DNA of 64,000 bases from Ancylostoma caninum (GCA_037903475.1 JBAJFG010000360.1:62001-126000); one strand, 5' to 3'. Counted from the stretch's first letter, positions 47,801 to 61,150 are shown. Notes: a model not told the origin generated them from the letters alone. A program made the numbers and translations.

Positions 47801-50800
47801 AAAACAGCTGACTAAATATTGTAAGTCTTTTGCATATGCTTCCTGCAGTAATCATTTTAGGTTTTTTTTACGAGAAGTTGAGCTATATTTCCAACGTAAA
47901 TCATAAATACAACTGTATGGAGGTGAGTCGTGATTGCGCACATCTTTGAATTTGACCTAGAAGACGAGGAGAGGACCGATTTCTTGATGGAAGAAGACGG
48001 AGCCTTTTTCGCAGTTCTTCTGAGTGTTTACCACAGAGAAAGCTAAGAAATGCGATTAATGAAGTCAGTAAATCCAAATCACACAGGTGCACGCTTGGGA
48101 CACAACACTGCACACAACGATCAGGAAAACCATGAATCCCAACGGAACACATGTTATCCCAGCATGTCGAATTTCCAACGAGCAGTTGTTCTGTGACGTC
48201 AGTGTTCCAGATGCTTGAAGCGATGCTTTTAAGCATAAGCACGTTAAAAAATGACCTTGAATGATAGCCTGTGCTATGACGTCATGAACAAGAAATCTTC
48301 CTTACGTCGAATATGAGAAATTAGTTGCTGGTTGATGTTCTCAACGGCAAAAAACTAGCTGAATGAGCTTTGTGCGAGTGTCTTGTGACGGCGAAATTTT
48401 CGACCACGGAGAGCTATTTGGGTCTTCCAACCGCTCCTCGCTCGTTCAATAGAGGCGCAAGGGCATCATTTCGTCCCTCACTGCCTCGCCAACAACCATT
48501 CGGTCGTCTTATTTTACCACTGAACGAGGACGCACATATTTGAGCGCAAGGCTGGCCTGAAAATTGCTGCATTTGCCTGGTTTGCGCAAGAAAATTGGTG
48601 GACATGAGACGAAAAGAACGAGTCATGGAGCTACGGAGATACCAACAACAAGCAGGTTCAATTCTATAGTTTAAATAGACGGGCTACTCGGCCAAAATTT
48701 TGGAATGTGATGAGGGTCTAGTACTATTTATTCAAGCTGCATAATATTGACGCAATCATTTTGTCGAAATGGTGCTGATCCTATCTGTTTGGATGCGACT
48801 GTATTTTGATGACACTGAATCGATGTATTTGAGCATACCGCAAGTTGCACGAAATGCTCAAAACTTCATCGAAAATTAAAGAAAAAGTTGCAATAGTGAA
48901 GAGGTGGATCGTGTAGCCAAGGCTGTCACCATATTTTTATCCAACGTAACGCCAGTGAACGTTCGCTGAAAACAGTGCACTTCAGGGCAGCCCCGCCGAG
49001 GAAACTCTAGCTTATGGATAGTGTGCCACAAGGGCGTGACTGGCTTTGCACACTTTTTTAATCCTTATTTGCTAAAGTGCTGTTAGTCTGCCTTGTTAAT
49101 GCATGATGTACCGAAATTATAAAGTGCATCGGTGCTTTTAATTACGAAAATGGAAACTGCACCCGTATTTGCTAAGAAATTTTCATCATTTTTGTATTTA
49201 ATGCAGCAGCTTGAAGTGAAAATCATCTACCATGTTGAAAAACAGTATGACGCTGACGCATTAGATAAACTTCCAGATAATTAACACAACATGGACTAGC
49301 AAGCCGCACACCAAAAGGGGAAGAGTTTCGTTGAACTAAAACATTAGATAGCTTAGTTATCACAGAGCAATTCTCCAATACCTGGTAAGAAACGAAAAAA
49401 ATAAAAAGAATAAAAAACTTGAAGGAAATATGTACCACCGTAATCTCTACTTGTCGTGTGAAGTATGAAAATGGAGCAGATTCATTTAAGAGAGGAAATA
49501 AGAAGAACTATACGACAAACAAAGGTGCTTGGAAATTCCAACGAGAGAGAAGGGGACTAAATTCGATTGTTCTTACACGAAACTACAAGCCTTCGCCTGT
49601 TTCCACAAAACCTACCTACTTACCCGAGACCTACCTACTTACCAATATAAACACTATATTAAAGTTTTCTCACAGCAACTTTCTCAGCAATTCACCACCT
49701 TTTGTACCCATCTTTCATTAGAAGATTTCACATAGCTCTAGACCCTGACAAATTTGGATATTTCAGAAGCATTTGGGAATCAATGATAGTCAAACTGAGA
49801 AAAATCTGGATCGTTAGGGATAATAATGATACCCATACTGGAAATAGATTAATACATATTTTTTGTGCCGCCTCCCTGACTTCTGTCTGTGCAACTACAG
49901 TTATCACTCATTATTGCCTTACTAACTCAGTTCATCTTCTGTTTTTTCTATATAAGTTCCGTGTTTCCAAATGTTGAATGGTTACTAACCTAGCTCGCCT
50001 ATGTGCGTAATAAATAAATGAATAAATACCTAGCAGGAACAGGCTCTGAGACACAATTTTGATGGATGATTACGTTATATCTGACTCAGATCCTTTGTTG
50101 GCTTCAGCCACTACCAATTCTCATGGTCTAAAACAGAAAATTTCATAACATTACAAAAACCCTGTAGTCAATTCAAAGAGTGTTGAATTATATTTTCATT
50201 CATTTCCAAAGCCATTTAGAAGCCGGTTCCAGTGATTATTGATGCTTCCTATATTCTTGTGTGTCTGTAAAGCCACCCTTTTCTGTTCACACAAAGACAA
50301 CAATGTAAGCAGATCCTGTGGGGACCGAGCAGCCGATCTCTTACCCCTCAATCATAAAGGCTGTTTTCAAGAATGGGCTAAGCCACAATAATATCACTCG
50401 AAAGAATTTATGCGCTCTCATAATCGCCATTTGGCTATGAAGTTTTACGGCCCCGCTTAGTCACGCCATCAGCCACACAGCTCTTCAGAGCATTGCCTTT
50501 TTTCTCGTCCAAGCATTCTCCTCCGAACTACCACTTCGCGCTTTTATGGGCCCATATGTACGCACGAACGGCTGGAAATGGGCATCATAGGACGGGAGAT
50601 GATGACGATTTTCCTGTCAGGCGAGAGGATGGATGCCAAATTCATCTACATACTTTCATCTACATACTATGTGGAACACAGGGTGTGCTGCATGCCGAGG
50701 GATGATGAGGCGTTCCCGTTCTTCACCTAACCGGCGGTGAGAAGGAAGCAAGGGCTATGAATCATTCATTCACCTAATTGTAGATTAATTGTCGTAAATT

Positions 50801-53450
50801 GAAGAGCAATCACATACGCAACTGTGATATGCCGGTACATATATGAGATTTATACTATGTATACTGTACACATACTGTCACAGGCACATAACTCTAAATA
50901 ATTCCAAAGAAAAACGATAACGAAATTAGCACGAAAATCATCAATCAACTTTCGAAAACCTCTTAACACCAAATGCCGACCGTCAATGTTGTCTATTGCC
51001 CTAAGCAAACAATCCATTGTTGTGACGGACAGCCGGAAAACGACAACATTCTGCAAAAGAAATCGACGCCAGGGAATTCCAGAGCGGAAGCGTCGATGGT
51101 CGCAAACCCCTACGGATTTCTTCTTTTTGTTACGTTATGAACAATACGAGCGGCGTAATTCTAAGATATTTTGATCAGCACTTAAGTTTCGTATATTTTC
51201 CGGCCTTATCCTAACAAAGGCAACACGGACGAGTCAAGGAAAACCCAGAGGTAAATCATGATCGTAGGCCTTATCGAATATTTTTTTTCAACGGCCATCA
51301 ATTACTGGAAGAGTACTCACTCATTTTTCTGATAAACTCATCAAATAAACTAATAAAGGAGTCTTCTAACGGTTGATCCTATCAGCACGGTTGGTTTCGA
51401 ATGCTTTGCGGGTAAAACAAAGAAAAAATTAATTTCAAGGACGTTAGTGGAATATATAAACTCGAATTACATCCTCTATTGGTGAACATGAGCCCTGGCA
51501 AACTTCCACAAAAAGAGTGAATGTTTTCTCAGGGAGCTCCTATACTGTGAGCCGATCTACTGGTTTACCCAACCTTCATCATTGACGCAGTTCTTGAGTT
51601 TTTCTCCATCAAAAGTTTGCAAGCCTTGTATATGCCTTAAGAAAATTCTCATTCCAAATATAGACATGGGAACGACGGGTTGATTAACACCCTTAGTTTC
51701 GGTTCAGTTACCCAAGTTCGGGCCTAATTTGAGGATATAGTCGAATGGCAGAGTAGATATTCTTCAAATACATAAGTCGCAAAGTTCGGTGCGATTCCGC
51801 TGCTGCTATCCCTCGTTTATAGTGGATGCAAAAGAAAACCTCACAGTTTTGGTTGGTTGTCTTCTAAATTTTTCCATACCAAAAAACGGAACGGATGGAT
51901 ATAAAACCATTCACCCATCAGTAAACGCGAAATGAATCGCCCTCTGTGCTAGCGCTAAATGTGTGAGCACATGTGCTCAAGACATTTCTCAAGAGGAAAA
52001 AGAGGCAGTGCTCATTTATAACTGGCCAACCTCATAATTCAACAAGGGTTCAAGAACGTGCGGGGACAAAAGTCTCTGCTAGTGGGAGGGAAAAAATGGC
52101 AGGGAAGAAGAAGACTACAGTTTTCTGAACAGATAATCAAGCAGAGTACTTCTTTTGAGAAGCTCACAGAAGAAACTGTGCAGGAATATTCGTTAGAAAG
52201 TTTTCTTCCAAGGAAGAGATCTATAGCAAGCCGAGGAAAGTGTAAAGCCTTAGATTGGAACCTTTTGTTCGAGGAATATCCAGATGAACATAAAGGATTC
52301 ATTCCTTTTCCATGTAATTTTGACGATCTTCAGTGAACTCGAGGAAGAGAGGAGAAAAAACAGCATAAAATTATTTGAGGAAACCCTGTGTAACCCAAAC
52401 ATTTTCTTAGTGACGTCGAAGCGACAGTGTCTAACATAACACTGACACGTCGTAAATGGAATGTGGTGCGAGAAACCGGTCAGCGCAATGAAAGCCCCAC
52501 CGACATCCATCGGATTATTAGTAATACGCTGAAAGCGAGAACACCAACATTATAAAGAGTACTATTCTTCCAAAGGATACGGAAAATTTCTGAATAGTTT
52601 AATGGAGCACTTCCATAATTACATGTCGGAGAGTATCTTACAGAGCAAACGGCTGAAGGGCGGACGGTTGCTAAGACAAAAAAGTGCTACGCAGGTTAGA
52701 TAAACATAACACTCCAATAAGCAGCTTCTACGAAGCAAATCTCCCACCTGAATACAACGAGAAAAAGCGTGCAAGAGGTAGGAAAAAAGTTTACAAAGAC
52801 ATGTTCGTCCTTGCCATAGCGGCATCAAGGAAATCTCCCAAAAAATCACCAAATGTATGTAAGTTCATATCTATGTACATAGAAAGGCCAAGAAAAAAAT
52901 GCCAGCTAGGCTAACCAAATTATAAATGATTAGGACTATTTATGCAGATGAAATTATTTATGTCGATAAAACCTTATAAAAGTGGAATGGGAAACAAAAC
53001 CAAAATAGAAAAACGTGAACGATCGGAGCTTGCAACCACTAGCCACGTCCTTCGGATTTGTAACTGGTGCAAATCCAAAAAGACGAGATGAATTGAGTGA
53101 AATGCAGAAAAGTGGACAGTGAGAAAAATGATTTAAAAAAAAAAGAAGGACAAGAAGTAGTATAAAAAGAGGAAAAAAAAGAAGTGACTCCTAACTTTTC
53201 ATCATTCTTTTCTATCTCCAGGACGTCAAAGCATGTTGGTATTTTTTGACTCATTTCTCTTCATTTCTCTGCTACGAGCTTTCTCCTACGTACTATTAAG
53301 AATTTCTGAACTGTCAAGTTATTTCTCTCCATTTAACCTTCTTATCGCTGAAATATCTCAGAAAACAAAATTTGATGAAATGAGAAATTCGAGAATTATG
53401 ATAAGATTTCGTTAATGTCTTTCACAAAAGCTTGAAGGTGTACGCTTGAG
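47801..53450. other. No supportable gene
   Basis: Only short frames. A 92-codon frame at 52058-52336 (ending EHKGFIPFPCNFDDLQ) and a 76-codon frame at 52684-52914 look protein-like but have no partner exons or known motif. 49600-49640 holds a small tandem repeat of ACCTACCTACTTACC. Confidence 0.35.
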
Positions 53451-53454
53451 ATGA

Positions 53455-53815
53455 GGAACCAACCTCTTACATTAAGACCCGTAGTGAAGTGTCATGGTGG
53501 TAAGATGAGCTCCAAAACTCACCACCATGCTTTAGGAGATGATTGCATGCCAGCCCATAGTGAGACGGTAGCTTATTCTGCGTCTACTTGCCTCTCACAC
53601 TATTTCCACAGCATGAGAAGGCAATCAGCTCCTAACAGGGAGATGATCTCCTCTGTTGCTACATGCATGCTCTAGCAGTGACGTGGCTGGCGATGATCTG
53701 CTATCCTTTACCACGTGGATATGAGCTGGCATGCAATCATCGCCTGAAGCGTAGTGGTAACTTTTGCAGTTCATCTTACCTCCATGACACTTTACTACGG
53801 GCCTAAGAGGACAGC
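53455..53815. repeat. MITE-like inverted-arm repeat
   Basis: 53455-53570 and 53695-53815 are reverse complements at roughly 80 percent by eye, sharing CCCGTAGTRAAGTGTCATGG and GATGATTGCATGCCAGC. About 125 bp separate the arms. A partial relative lies at 20213-20250. Confidence 0.6.
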
Positions 53816-53830
53816 CATCCTTGTATGTCA

Positions 53831-56800
53831 CCTACTTGTGGAAGTGTCCGCACTGATTCGGGAGACAGCAAACGTTGGGAATGCACATATTACCTCCGTA
53901 GTATTTCGAAAAAAGCTTCTCTTTCAAGATGCTTGACCGCCAAATAGTAAAGACAGACACACTTGAATAAAAATGAATAAAGATCCACTTATAATGCAAC
54001 AATTCTACAATAGTGCTCATGGGATCGCGAAAACAGACGGTCGCTCCGCTGTGTCACCGTCGCACTCCGTCGCTTTGCCATAACCTTCGAAGAACTGCAC
54101 CAATTCAAACGATTTGGTCATCATTCGATTTATCTCAAAGAGATCTTTTAGATGACCTACTCATGGTCGAGAAAAACTTCAGGTTTACTGGTTTTGTCCA
54201 AGTAATAGATATATCGATTGATGCCATGTAATGGATAGGAATAGCTCAAACATACGGCGATGAACTGAATTTCAAGCTCAGATCCGACTATGTATTGTGA
54301 ATTGAAGCAGAAACCCCCAAAGTCAAGCATTTAGGAGTTGATCATGGTAAATTCCACATTAATTCAAGAAAACCCAATTTTTGACGAAATTGCTGGTGGC
54401 CGACACCATTGAAACAGACAGAGCCAACTTGAGCACGAAAAAAATACCAGGTTCAAGACAATTCTCTGTGAGCTTTATGTTCTGCAAGTGCCCTTTCTGC
54501 TGACCTACTAGTCTCGGTGTTACCCTTGCCCAAAATACAGACTTTCGTCGGGTTTCGTGAAAACCCCGATGTTGAGATGGTTACTGTCGCTGGTGAGATG
54601 AGCTACGGATCTCCTAAGAAAATCCAATAAGAAACTCTATAGGTACTTCCAGAAAGTGCAGGTGGAGCAGTTCTAGCTGTCATCTGTGAACTAGGACTTC
54701 GCTAATTTTGATGAAAATTTGGCCGCAGTCCTATAACCGTCTCTAGCAGCCCTAGAACGTTTGCACAATGGCAGGCCATGTGTTCTGGAAGAGATCTTGA
54801 AGGGACATATCCTGGACCAAAACGGGAAGTTCTTGAGGGATGCGATTTTTCGGCACTTTTAGCTGCTGAAAGGCATCCCGGCGGACCCTGAGCATGGGAG
54901 CAGGTTACGTTATATATCTAATGCATAGAATATCTAATGCATAAAATGATACAAAGTACAAAAGTAAGTATTATAGAAGAGTCGCAAGGATCCCAGAGAG
55001 TGCCAGGTTGGAAAAGTAGAAGAACAAATGTAAGTTTTTGATAGAAATAGCTCAGGAATCATGGTGTTGAAAGGTTGTTATGAAAGAAAGTTTGTCCAGA
55101 TGAGCAGGCTCTGTTGAGTGAGACGTGTCGAACAGAATGAGGTTAGTGTCCGAGTGTTAGTTCAGCGCCTTAACCAAATATTGGACGATGCACTTACGTG
55201 ATAGAAGAAGCAGTGCGTCTTCGCGGTGGTCTGAGCGGGAAAAAAATGCGGTATTTGAGGCAGACAAAAGCTGAGAAGACTCCTCGTAAAAAAACTATGT
55301 AGATTACAGGTAATGTTTTTAGTTACAGGATCTCATCCTATAGATTAGCATCTAAGAAGCTCTGCAATGTCTTCCAGTAAGGAACGGAAATGAGCAAATT
55401 GAATCCTGAGGGTGTACTCGGAAGTTTCTCGGGTGCTCCTTTCACATAAGGGCAGAGAAACTAAACTTGACTGACAGCAAATAGTTAAGTATTTATATTC
55501 TTGAACTTTAATTTTAATATAGCTGTTTTTCAATGCAAAAGCAGATTTTGTTGGAAAATAGAGCAAATAGAGAGATCAGTAAATCTTTTTAGGCTACACA
55601 ATTTCTACTTCCGCTTCTCTATGTGCCTATAGGATGACGGTTTAAAATTCTCTAGCTATAGTTTGCAGTGCAAATTTCACGTTCAAACAGTACCGACCAA
55701 GTCACGAGAGAGCTTTAATCGATGTAATTATAAGAGAAATTTATTGGCTAGAACGCACCGGAGGTGCAGCAAGGTAATAGTGTTCCATGCCTGCGGGAAT
55801 CGTGAGATCCGGACTGGTATTCAGTGGATAGGAAAGGCTAGATAAGAGCAATTCATAATGGATGCGTGCGACTAACGCGCGTGCGTCTACATAATGAAGA
55901 ATAGAGCCCAGTCGCATAGCAGTCGCAGCCCACACGCATTCACCCCATTTGCGAAGTATTTCCGATGAACACCGATCAACGCGACATGTGAATCCTAAAT
56001 GAAGAGAAGTGAAGAGAACTAAAACTCTGAGGTGCTCATCAACTCACAGGAATGATAGTCTAAACGACTCAAATCAAGTTTCATCGGGAACTAACTCTCC
56101 TAAAACAAACAAAGACAAACAAAAATATAAAGGAGAAGTTTTCTCAAGAAGAGATTCTTGTAACACAGGGGACCGGTCTATGGTCCGTAGTTTTCACTTA
56201 GTTTAACGCATATATGCGTAATGGCTTAGAAAGCTTTTGTAGAGAAATCGAAATGTTATTTTACTCTAAACTTCCACAAATGTGTTGAACTATTCCAAAG
56301 GGTGTCTTGCCACTAATGGTAGGATTTGTTGGTTTTTCAGGAAGATCTCAACTTTTCCTGCGCTGATATTTGAACGTCCATGTAATTTGCATAATACACC
56401 CTCTATTTTAGCTGCTTGCATTCCAACACCACTCCGAATTTGAACCCTTTTTTGATTTTTCGTACTTTGACCTCGTTGGAAATTCTGTCCATCATATTTA
56501 TGGGGTTGATCTGCAAAACTGCGTTGTAAAACTCTGAACAACAACCGACTAATACCGCGTTATGCGAGGCAGATCCGCTTTTGAACGCGCGACCAACTGA
56601 GGTCAACCGTTAAAAAGCGCTCCGTCGCAGTCGCTGTCTTCGTTCATATTTCGTACACCCTGCTGGTTCTGAAGAGTTCTGTCGAGGGTGTGAGTAGACG
56701 GGAAGAATCCTCAAATTTGATGCTCCTTCAGAGATGTGCTTGAAAATTTTAGAAACTTCTTCTGGAGTCGAACGAATCCATTAAATTGAATATACGCTTC

Positions 56801-56850
56801 TTTTAAATTTAATGCTCCTTTTCAGGATTCACGCACCTTAAACAGCCACC
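53831..56850. other. No gene; SINE-like relic near 55.9 kb
   Basis: 55960-55995 (CCGATCAACGCGACATGTG) resembles the block next to the tRNA-like repeat at 9345. The rest holds short frames only. Confidence 0.35.
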
Positions 56851-56856
56851 GCGTCT

Positions 56857-58102
56857 ATGCTCCTCAAACCTACTACTTTTGCTCTTCTACTGAGCATGAT
56901 AGTAGGCAGTGTGGTGCGGTTTCAATCATTTCTGTTCTATTGCTTTTGTTCCAACAATTTCTAAAATTTTTATTTGTGCCAGCAGCAGTCTGTCGCTTTA
57001 AGATTATTTTTCAGACAGCAGTGCCCGGTGAGTTTTTAGTCACTACATATCATAGAATACTAAGCAAGTAGATGTGGATTTTGCTTGAAAATATGGAACA
57101 ATTATTCGAACACAGCTTGCGGCCAATGCATGCCGAGATGGGTTACATTTTACTCAACTCCAGGCTCCAACATTCCACCGGTGAAGAAGTGGGTTCAATT
57201 GAAATTTTGTGATTTTTAGCATCTTGGAAAGTGCCCAATGAAGAAGTTGTGGAAGTGCAGATGGTAGTCACAGTGGGAGAAAACCATTTAGACATACTTT
57301 TGGACACTCTGCTATCCCATAAAAACTTATCCGCGAATATGTGAATCCACTTATTTCACTGCAGTTCTTATCCAGTTGATTTCCTTGATAATAATCCATT
57401 GTCTACTCCATTTACACTACGGTTGTCCCTCGCCAAGACTCCACAACTGCGCCAACGAATGAACACGTGGGAGAACGATTATTATTGGACAACAGAGTGG
57501 ATAAGGAGCAGCGGGAACGGATATATACTCGTTGCTTTTCCCTGCCACGGTAAAATTTATTAGATGCAGACCCTGAAGAAGAAAATATTATGTTGTCCCG
57601 TTTGCACCAAATTATTTCAGCGTCAAGGGCAACTCCAAGAGGCTTTCCACAAGAAATTTTTCCGTACTACGTCCTCGTTTCAGGATGAGACCTAATTCGC
57701 TTGCTGGTTGTAGACGTATGAGTATTATTTGCACCACACCACCACACGCGAGCAAATCCTTTATGACAGTGGGTAATGCTGTTTGCTCCAACGCTATGAG
57801 AGCCTATATCTGTGAAGAAACTCAAGCATTGTTCAGTTCAACGGGAGTGTTAACAATCCTTGGGCTGCAGTTAATGCGACTGCTTTACTCGAATGCAATC
57901 CAGACAAGAAGTGGTATTTCAACCGCGCTGGATCCAAATTGTAAGTTTTCGTGAATCAATTTATTTAAAAAATGGAAGGTGAACCCATTTGGGAGTCTTC
58001 TAGGAAAATATCTGATGATTACGTTTATTTTTCTCATCGGAGCCATTTCATACAATATCTTGTTTCAGCGTCGTGAGATCTGTGAGATGTTTCTGGGGAT
58101 GA
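56857..58102 (+). CDS. C6-domain-like secreted protein gene, several exons, possibly a pseudogene
   Basis: Exon 1 (56857-56913) encodes a signal-peptide-like start, MLLKPTTFALLLSMIVGSV. Joining a 13-nt piece 57015-57027 (after TTTTTCAG, before GTGAGTTTTT) and then 57116 on gives TAVPACGQCMPRWVTFYSTP followed by GSNIPP, the cysteine pattern that opens nematode C6 domains. About 57680-57940 supplies GCRRMSIICTTPPHASKSF and, in another frame, QFNGSVNNP and ALLECNPDKKWYFN, typical of the domain's second half. A GTAAGTTTT donor at 57941 joins TTTCAG at 58068, ending VVRSVRCFWG-stop (58100-58102). The frames of the middle parts do not connect as I see them, so either an exon is missing or frameshifts mark a pseudogene. 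C6 proteins are secreted, of unknown function. Confidence 0.45.
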
Positions 58103-58109
58103 AGACCTG

Positions 58110-58680
58110 TCACTGTCAACCACAAATGCGCTGACAAGAACATGTTCTACAGTATAATCCTGATTGATTCAGCTGTTCATTTTATCGATACCCTATAAAA
58201 TGTGCATTAAACACAGTGAATCAAAAATTTAACTCAAACATGTGAAATCAATTGGTTGGCTCTAGTGAATGATTGAATGATTCGAACGCGCAACGCATTC
58301 GAATTCAGCTCAAAGTTATAGAGGCATCCTAATTTTTACGTTGTTTGCAATGCCTATGTTGTGGCCTGTAAATCTATGAAAGTGGGAGAACATCTGATGA
58401 ACTAGTCATCACTCCATCCTCACGAGCAAGTCTTATACCGGTTCACTGACCCCGAGCAGGGACTGGACCGTCGATCGAGTGCGCTGCAATGGAACCTTTC
58501 GCCGATGCTTTTGACGACCCCTCCCATCATTTGTCCACCTAATTTCGGAGCATACTTTTGCAAAATTCATTCATCAGATACTATGTAGGTTTGGGGGAAT
58601 TCGAGGGAAACAGAAAATAAAGAAGAAACTAAAGAAGAGTGCATTGCAGTGACCACTATGCCGAGGTTCACAGAAAGTCG
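58110..58680. other. No gene seen
   Basis: Intergenic sequence between the C6-like gene and the minus-strand exon candidates. Confidence 0.4.
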
Positions 58681-58801
58681 AACATTCACAGTACTAGAAA
58701 TTGAGCTGCTGCCCCTTTCTTTCTACATGTACTTTGCAAGTTGCGATCGACTATTTCAATAGAATGTTCCAGAAATAATGGGGCAGCTGTCTTGCTATTA
58801 C

Positions 58802-58960
58802 CACTGGTACTTGTATATGGAGGATGCTCATCGAGGATCTGTTGGATGCAAGCCGGAGAATCGTAGTTGAAGTCTCCACAAATTAGGTCCAGGCGCTCGA
58901 CTCGGATGGCACAAAGGCTAGGTCCAGGCACTTGATTCAGGTGGCGCGAAGACCACCCTT
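58802..58960 (-). CDS. Exon candidate resembling SMPD3-type neutral sphingomyelinase (GDFN motif)
   Basis: The minus strand encodes VERLDLICGDFNYDSP followed by ACIQQILDEHPPY, then a GT donor (ACCAGTG|GTAATAG) at 58802/58801. The CGDFNxD core is a metal-binding block of the endonuclease/exonuclease/phosphatase fold, and the Leu-Asp-Leu-Ile before it resembles the SMPD3-like branch more than retrotransposon endonucleases. Upstream pieces on the same strand (59028-59165, 59393-59530) are in the order expected for this enzyme family. The 5' edge is uncertain. A retroelement endonuclease fragment is the main alternative. Confidence 0.35.
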
Positions 58961-59027
58961 TTTCACGACCCTCACCCTCCTGCTTCCGCTACTCCTCAGC
59001 AGATAGGTGAATCTTTCCTAGCTGACA

Positions 59028-59165
59028 TGGAGACCTGAAACTTGGGAGTAGAGCACACCTGGGTGGGGTCCATAGAATGACTTTTTATCGGCTCGCAGGA
59101 CTGGGTAGGACTGGCAATACAAACATGCAGAAATTTTCATCTAAAATTTCGGCTTGCTCTGAGGC
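59028..59165 (-). pseudogene. Exon-like segment, diverged duplicate of 59393-59530
   Basis: Encodes KSHSMDPTQVCSTPKFQ on the minus strand and is followed by a possible GT donor. A stop precedes this block in the same frame, so this copy is probably dead or mis-framed. Confidence 0.3.
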
Positions 59166-59392
59166 ATGATTGTAGTTGGACATGGATAGCAGAAGATGTA
59201 GCCGGTTTATGTTAAGATTTTTCCTCAGTTTTGATTAGTAGGAGATTTGTGCTCTCAGGCAGTGTGGTTCCCTTTCCGCAGTTGTCATCCTTCCTGCTTC
59301 GATCTAGTCGATAAAGAAAGTAAAAAAAGGCCATTTTTCTCAACTAAACATCATTTCTGTAATTCCAGTGCTGAATCTTTTCTATTAATACT

Positions 59393-59530
59393 GGGGAGCT
59401 GAAACTTGAACGCAGAGCACAGTTGGGTAGTCTCCATAGCATGACTTTTTTTGGCTTCCAAGGGTGAGCAGGACTGGAGGTACGTATGAACAAAAATGAC
59501 CTTCCGATATTCAGTCTCGCTCGGTGGCCT
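59393..59530 (-). CDS. Exon candidate with a THLQ-like motif, same gene as 58802-58960
   Basis: The minus-strand frame reads YRKVIFVHTYLQSCSP then KKSHAMETTQLCSAFKFQ. HTYLQS stands where neutral sphingomyelinases carry the THLxx block ahead of GDFN. The similarity to 59028-59165 is conserved at the peptide level, suggesting a duplicated exon. No complete gene model can be made. Confidence 0.3.
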
Positions 59531-59836
59531 AGCAGCAGTACTACTGAAAGTAATGCCCAAATTCTCAACCACAACCACGATTCCCTCCCTCTACGTCCCC
59601 CCCCCTCTTTATCCGCCCACCATACGAACCCCCTTTGATAATTTATCAACACACGCTCGACCCTGTGCGCAACCGAACCGCGAGCACCAGGATCAGTGTC
59701 GGATGCAGCTGGAATGCTATTCCTAGGCGCTTTTCTACCCGATTTGGTCAAAAATCGTTAAAACGGAAAGAAAAGTTGTTAGAAATAGCATAACAGCAGC
59801 AGAAGACATCGGCTATGGCGCGCACGGCGCGGTTGC

Positions 59837-59858
59837 GCGGCCTCCTTCGCGAGGCCGC
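59837..59858. repeat. GC-rich hairpin
   Basis: GCGGCCTC and GAGGCCGC pair across a CTTCGC loop. Confidence 0.65.
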
Positions 59859-60113
59859 AGATGGGCCACCGCTATTGACGTCCACTGTAGGAACTCACGG
59901 TTGATAAATGCTCGTGTGCTCTTCGAAACCTGAAGAAAAGAACCACACGCTTGTCTTTGGTTCCAGTAATGTAATCGAATTGGACTCCGGAGCGAGTGAT
60001 AACAAAAAAAACCGTCTTCAAAAACGAAACAAACTCAGACTTAGAACACCTGCATTAGAAAGATTGAAATCACAATGATATTGATGAAAGCAACAACACG
60101 ATATTATAACAAA

Positions 60114-60925
60114 CTAGCTGTCGTACCCGGCTTCGCTCGAATGTTTTATTACCTTGGCTTACATCATACTGCTGAGGCCAATTACTATCATCGACAAATT
60201 CATTGAAATCTCCATAATTTTGGTGATCAGCATGTTAGCGAAGCACAGGTGACGTTTCCCATCGAATTGTGGGAGAAAAGTTAGCAAAGCTATTTCGGTG
60301 ACATTGAATCGACGTATTCGTACAAAGTGGTTGTCATATTCATACTCAGCATATCGAGGAACCCCAGGAGAGATGTCTTCACCGCTCCACTGAGCGGAAG
60401 AGCCAAAAATCAATAAAATCGAAAAACCGATATTTCGTACAAAATGTTTGTCATATTCGTATTTGGCGTATTGAGAAACCCAAGAAGACATGTCTTTGTC
60501 CGTCCCCGAGCGAAAATGGGGAAAAATCGACAAAATCAATAAACCAATATTTCGTGCAAAATGGTTGTCATTCTTATTCAGCGTATTGAGGAACCCTAGT
60601 AGACATGCCTTCACCACCCTATAATCAAGAATAGCGAAAAATCAATAAAATCAATATTTCGCGCAATCGTATTCGTGTTCAGCGCATTGAGGTACCCCAG
60701 TAGGCATGTTCTCGCTAGTCCCTGGTCAAGAAAAGCGAAAAATCAATAAAATCGATATAATCGATAAACCAATCGATAGTTCCAGGTGCAAAGTAGCCTA
60801 TAACCTCCGCCCGCCAGTGAAGAGTCTACCTGCAAAACTTGGTCCCGATCGGTTCATCCTCTGCGATTTCTATTCGGAACACACACACAAACACACAAAC
60901 AAACTTTCGCTTTTATATATACAGA
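60114..60925 (-). mobile_element. Non-autonomous Helitron, copy 4
   Basis: Read on the minus strand it starts A|TCTGTATATATAAAAG at 60925 and ends with ATTCGAGCGAAGCCGGGT, then CTAG|T at 60114. The longest of the four copies (812 bp), it has about five internal ATCGAT-bearing modules with spacer words such as CCCCAGTAGACATGT-like blocks. Confidence 0.75.
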
Positions 60926-61074
60926 TGGAGACTGCAAACGTTAGGAATGAATTCTTCCCAAAAAAAAACGAAGAAGAACCGTAAAAACACCGCAAAAACT
61001 CATCTGATTCACGCGCCTGGTAACAATCACCCTCAACAGGTCTCAGGAACTATTATCCTTACAAATATCCGGGT

Positions 61075-61150
61075 GTGTGTGTATGTATGTATGTATGTAT
61101 GTATGTGTGTGTGGTGTGGTGTGGTGTGGTGTGTGTGTGTGTGGTGTGGG
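61075..61150. repeat. GTAT and GTGTG microsatellite
   Basis: GTAT units followed by GTGTGGT and GT runs. Confidence 0.85.
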
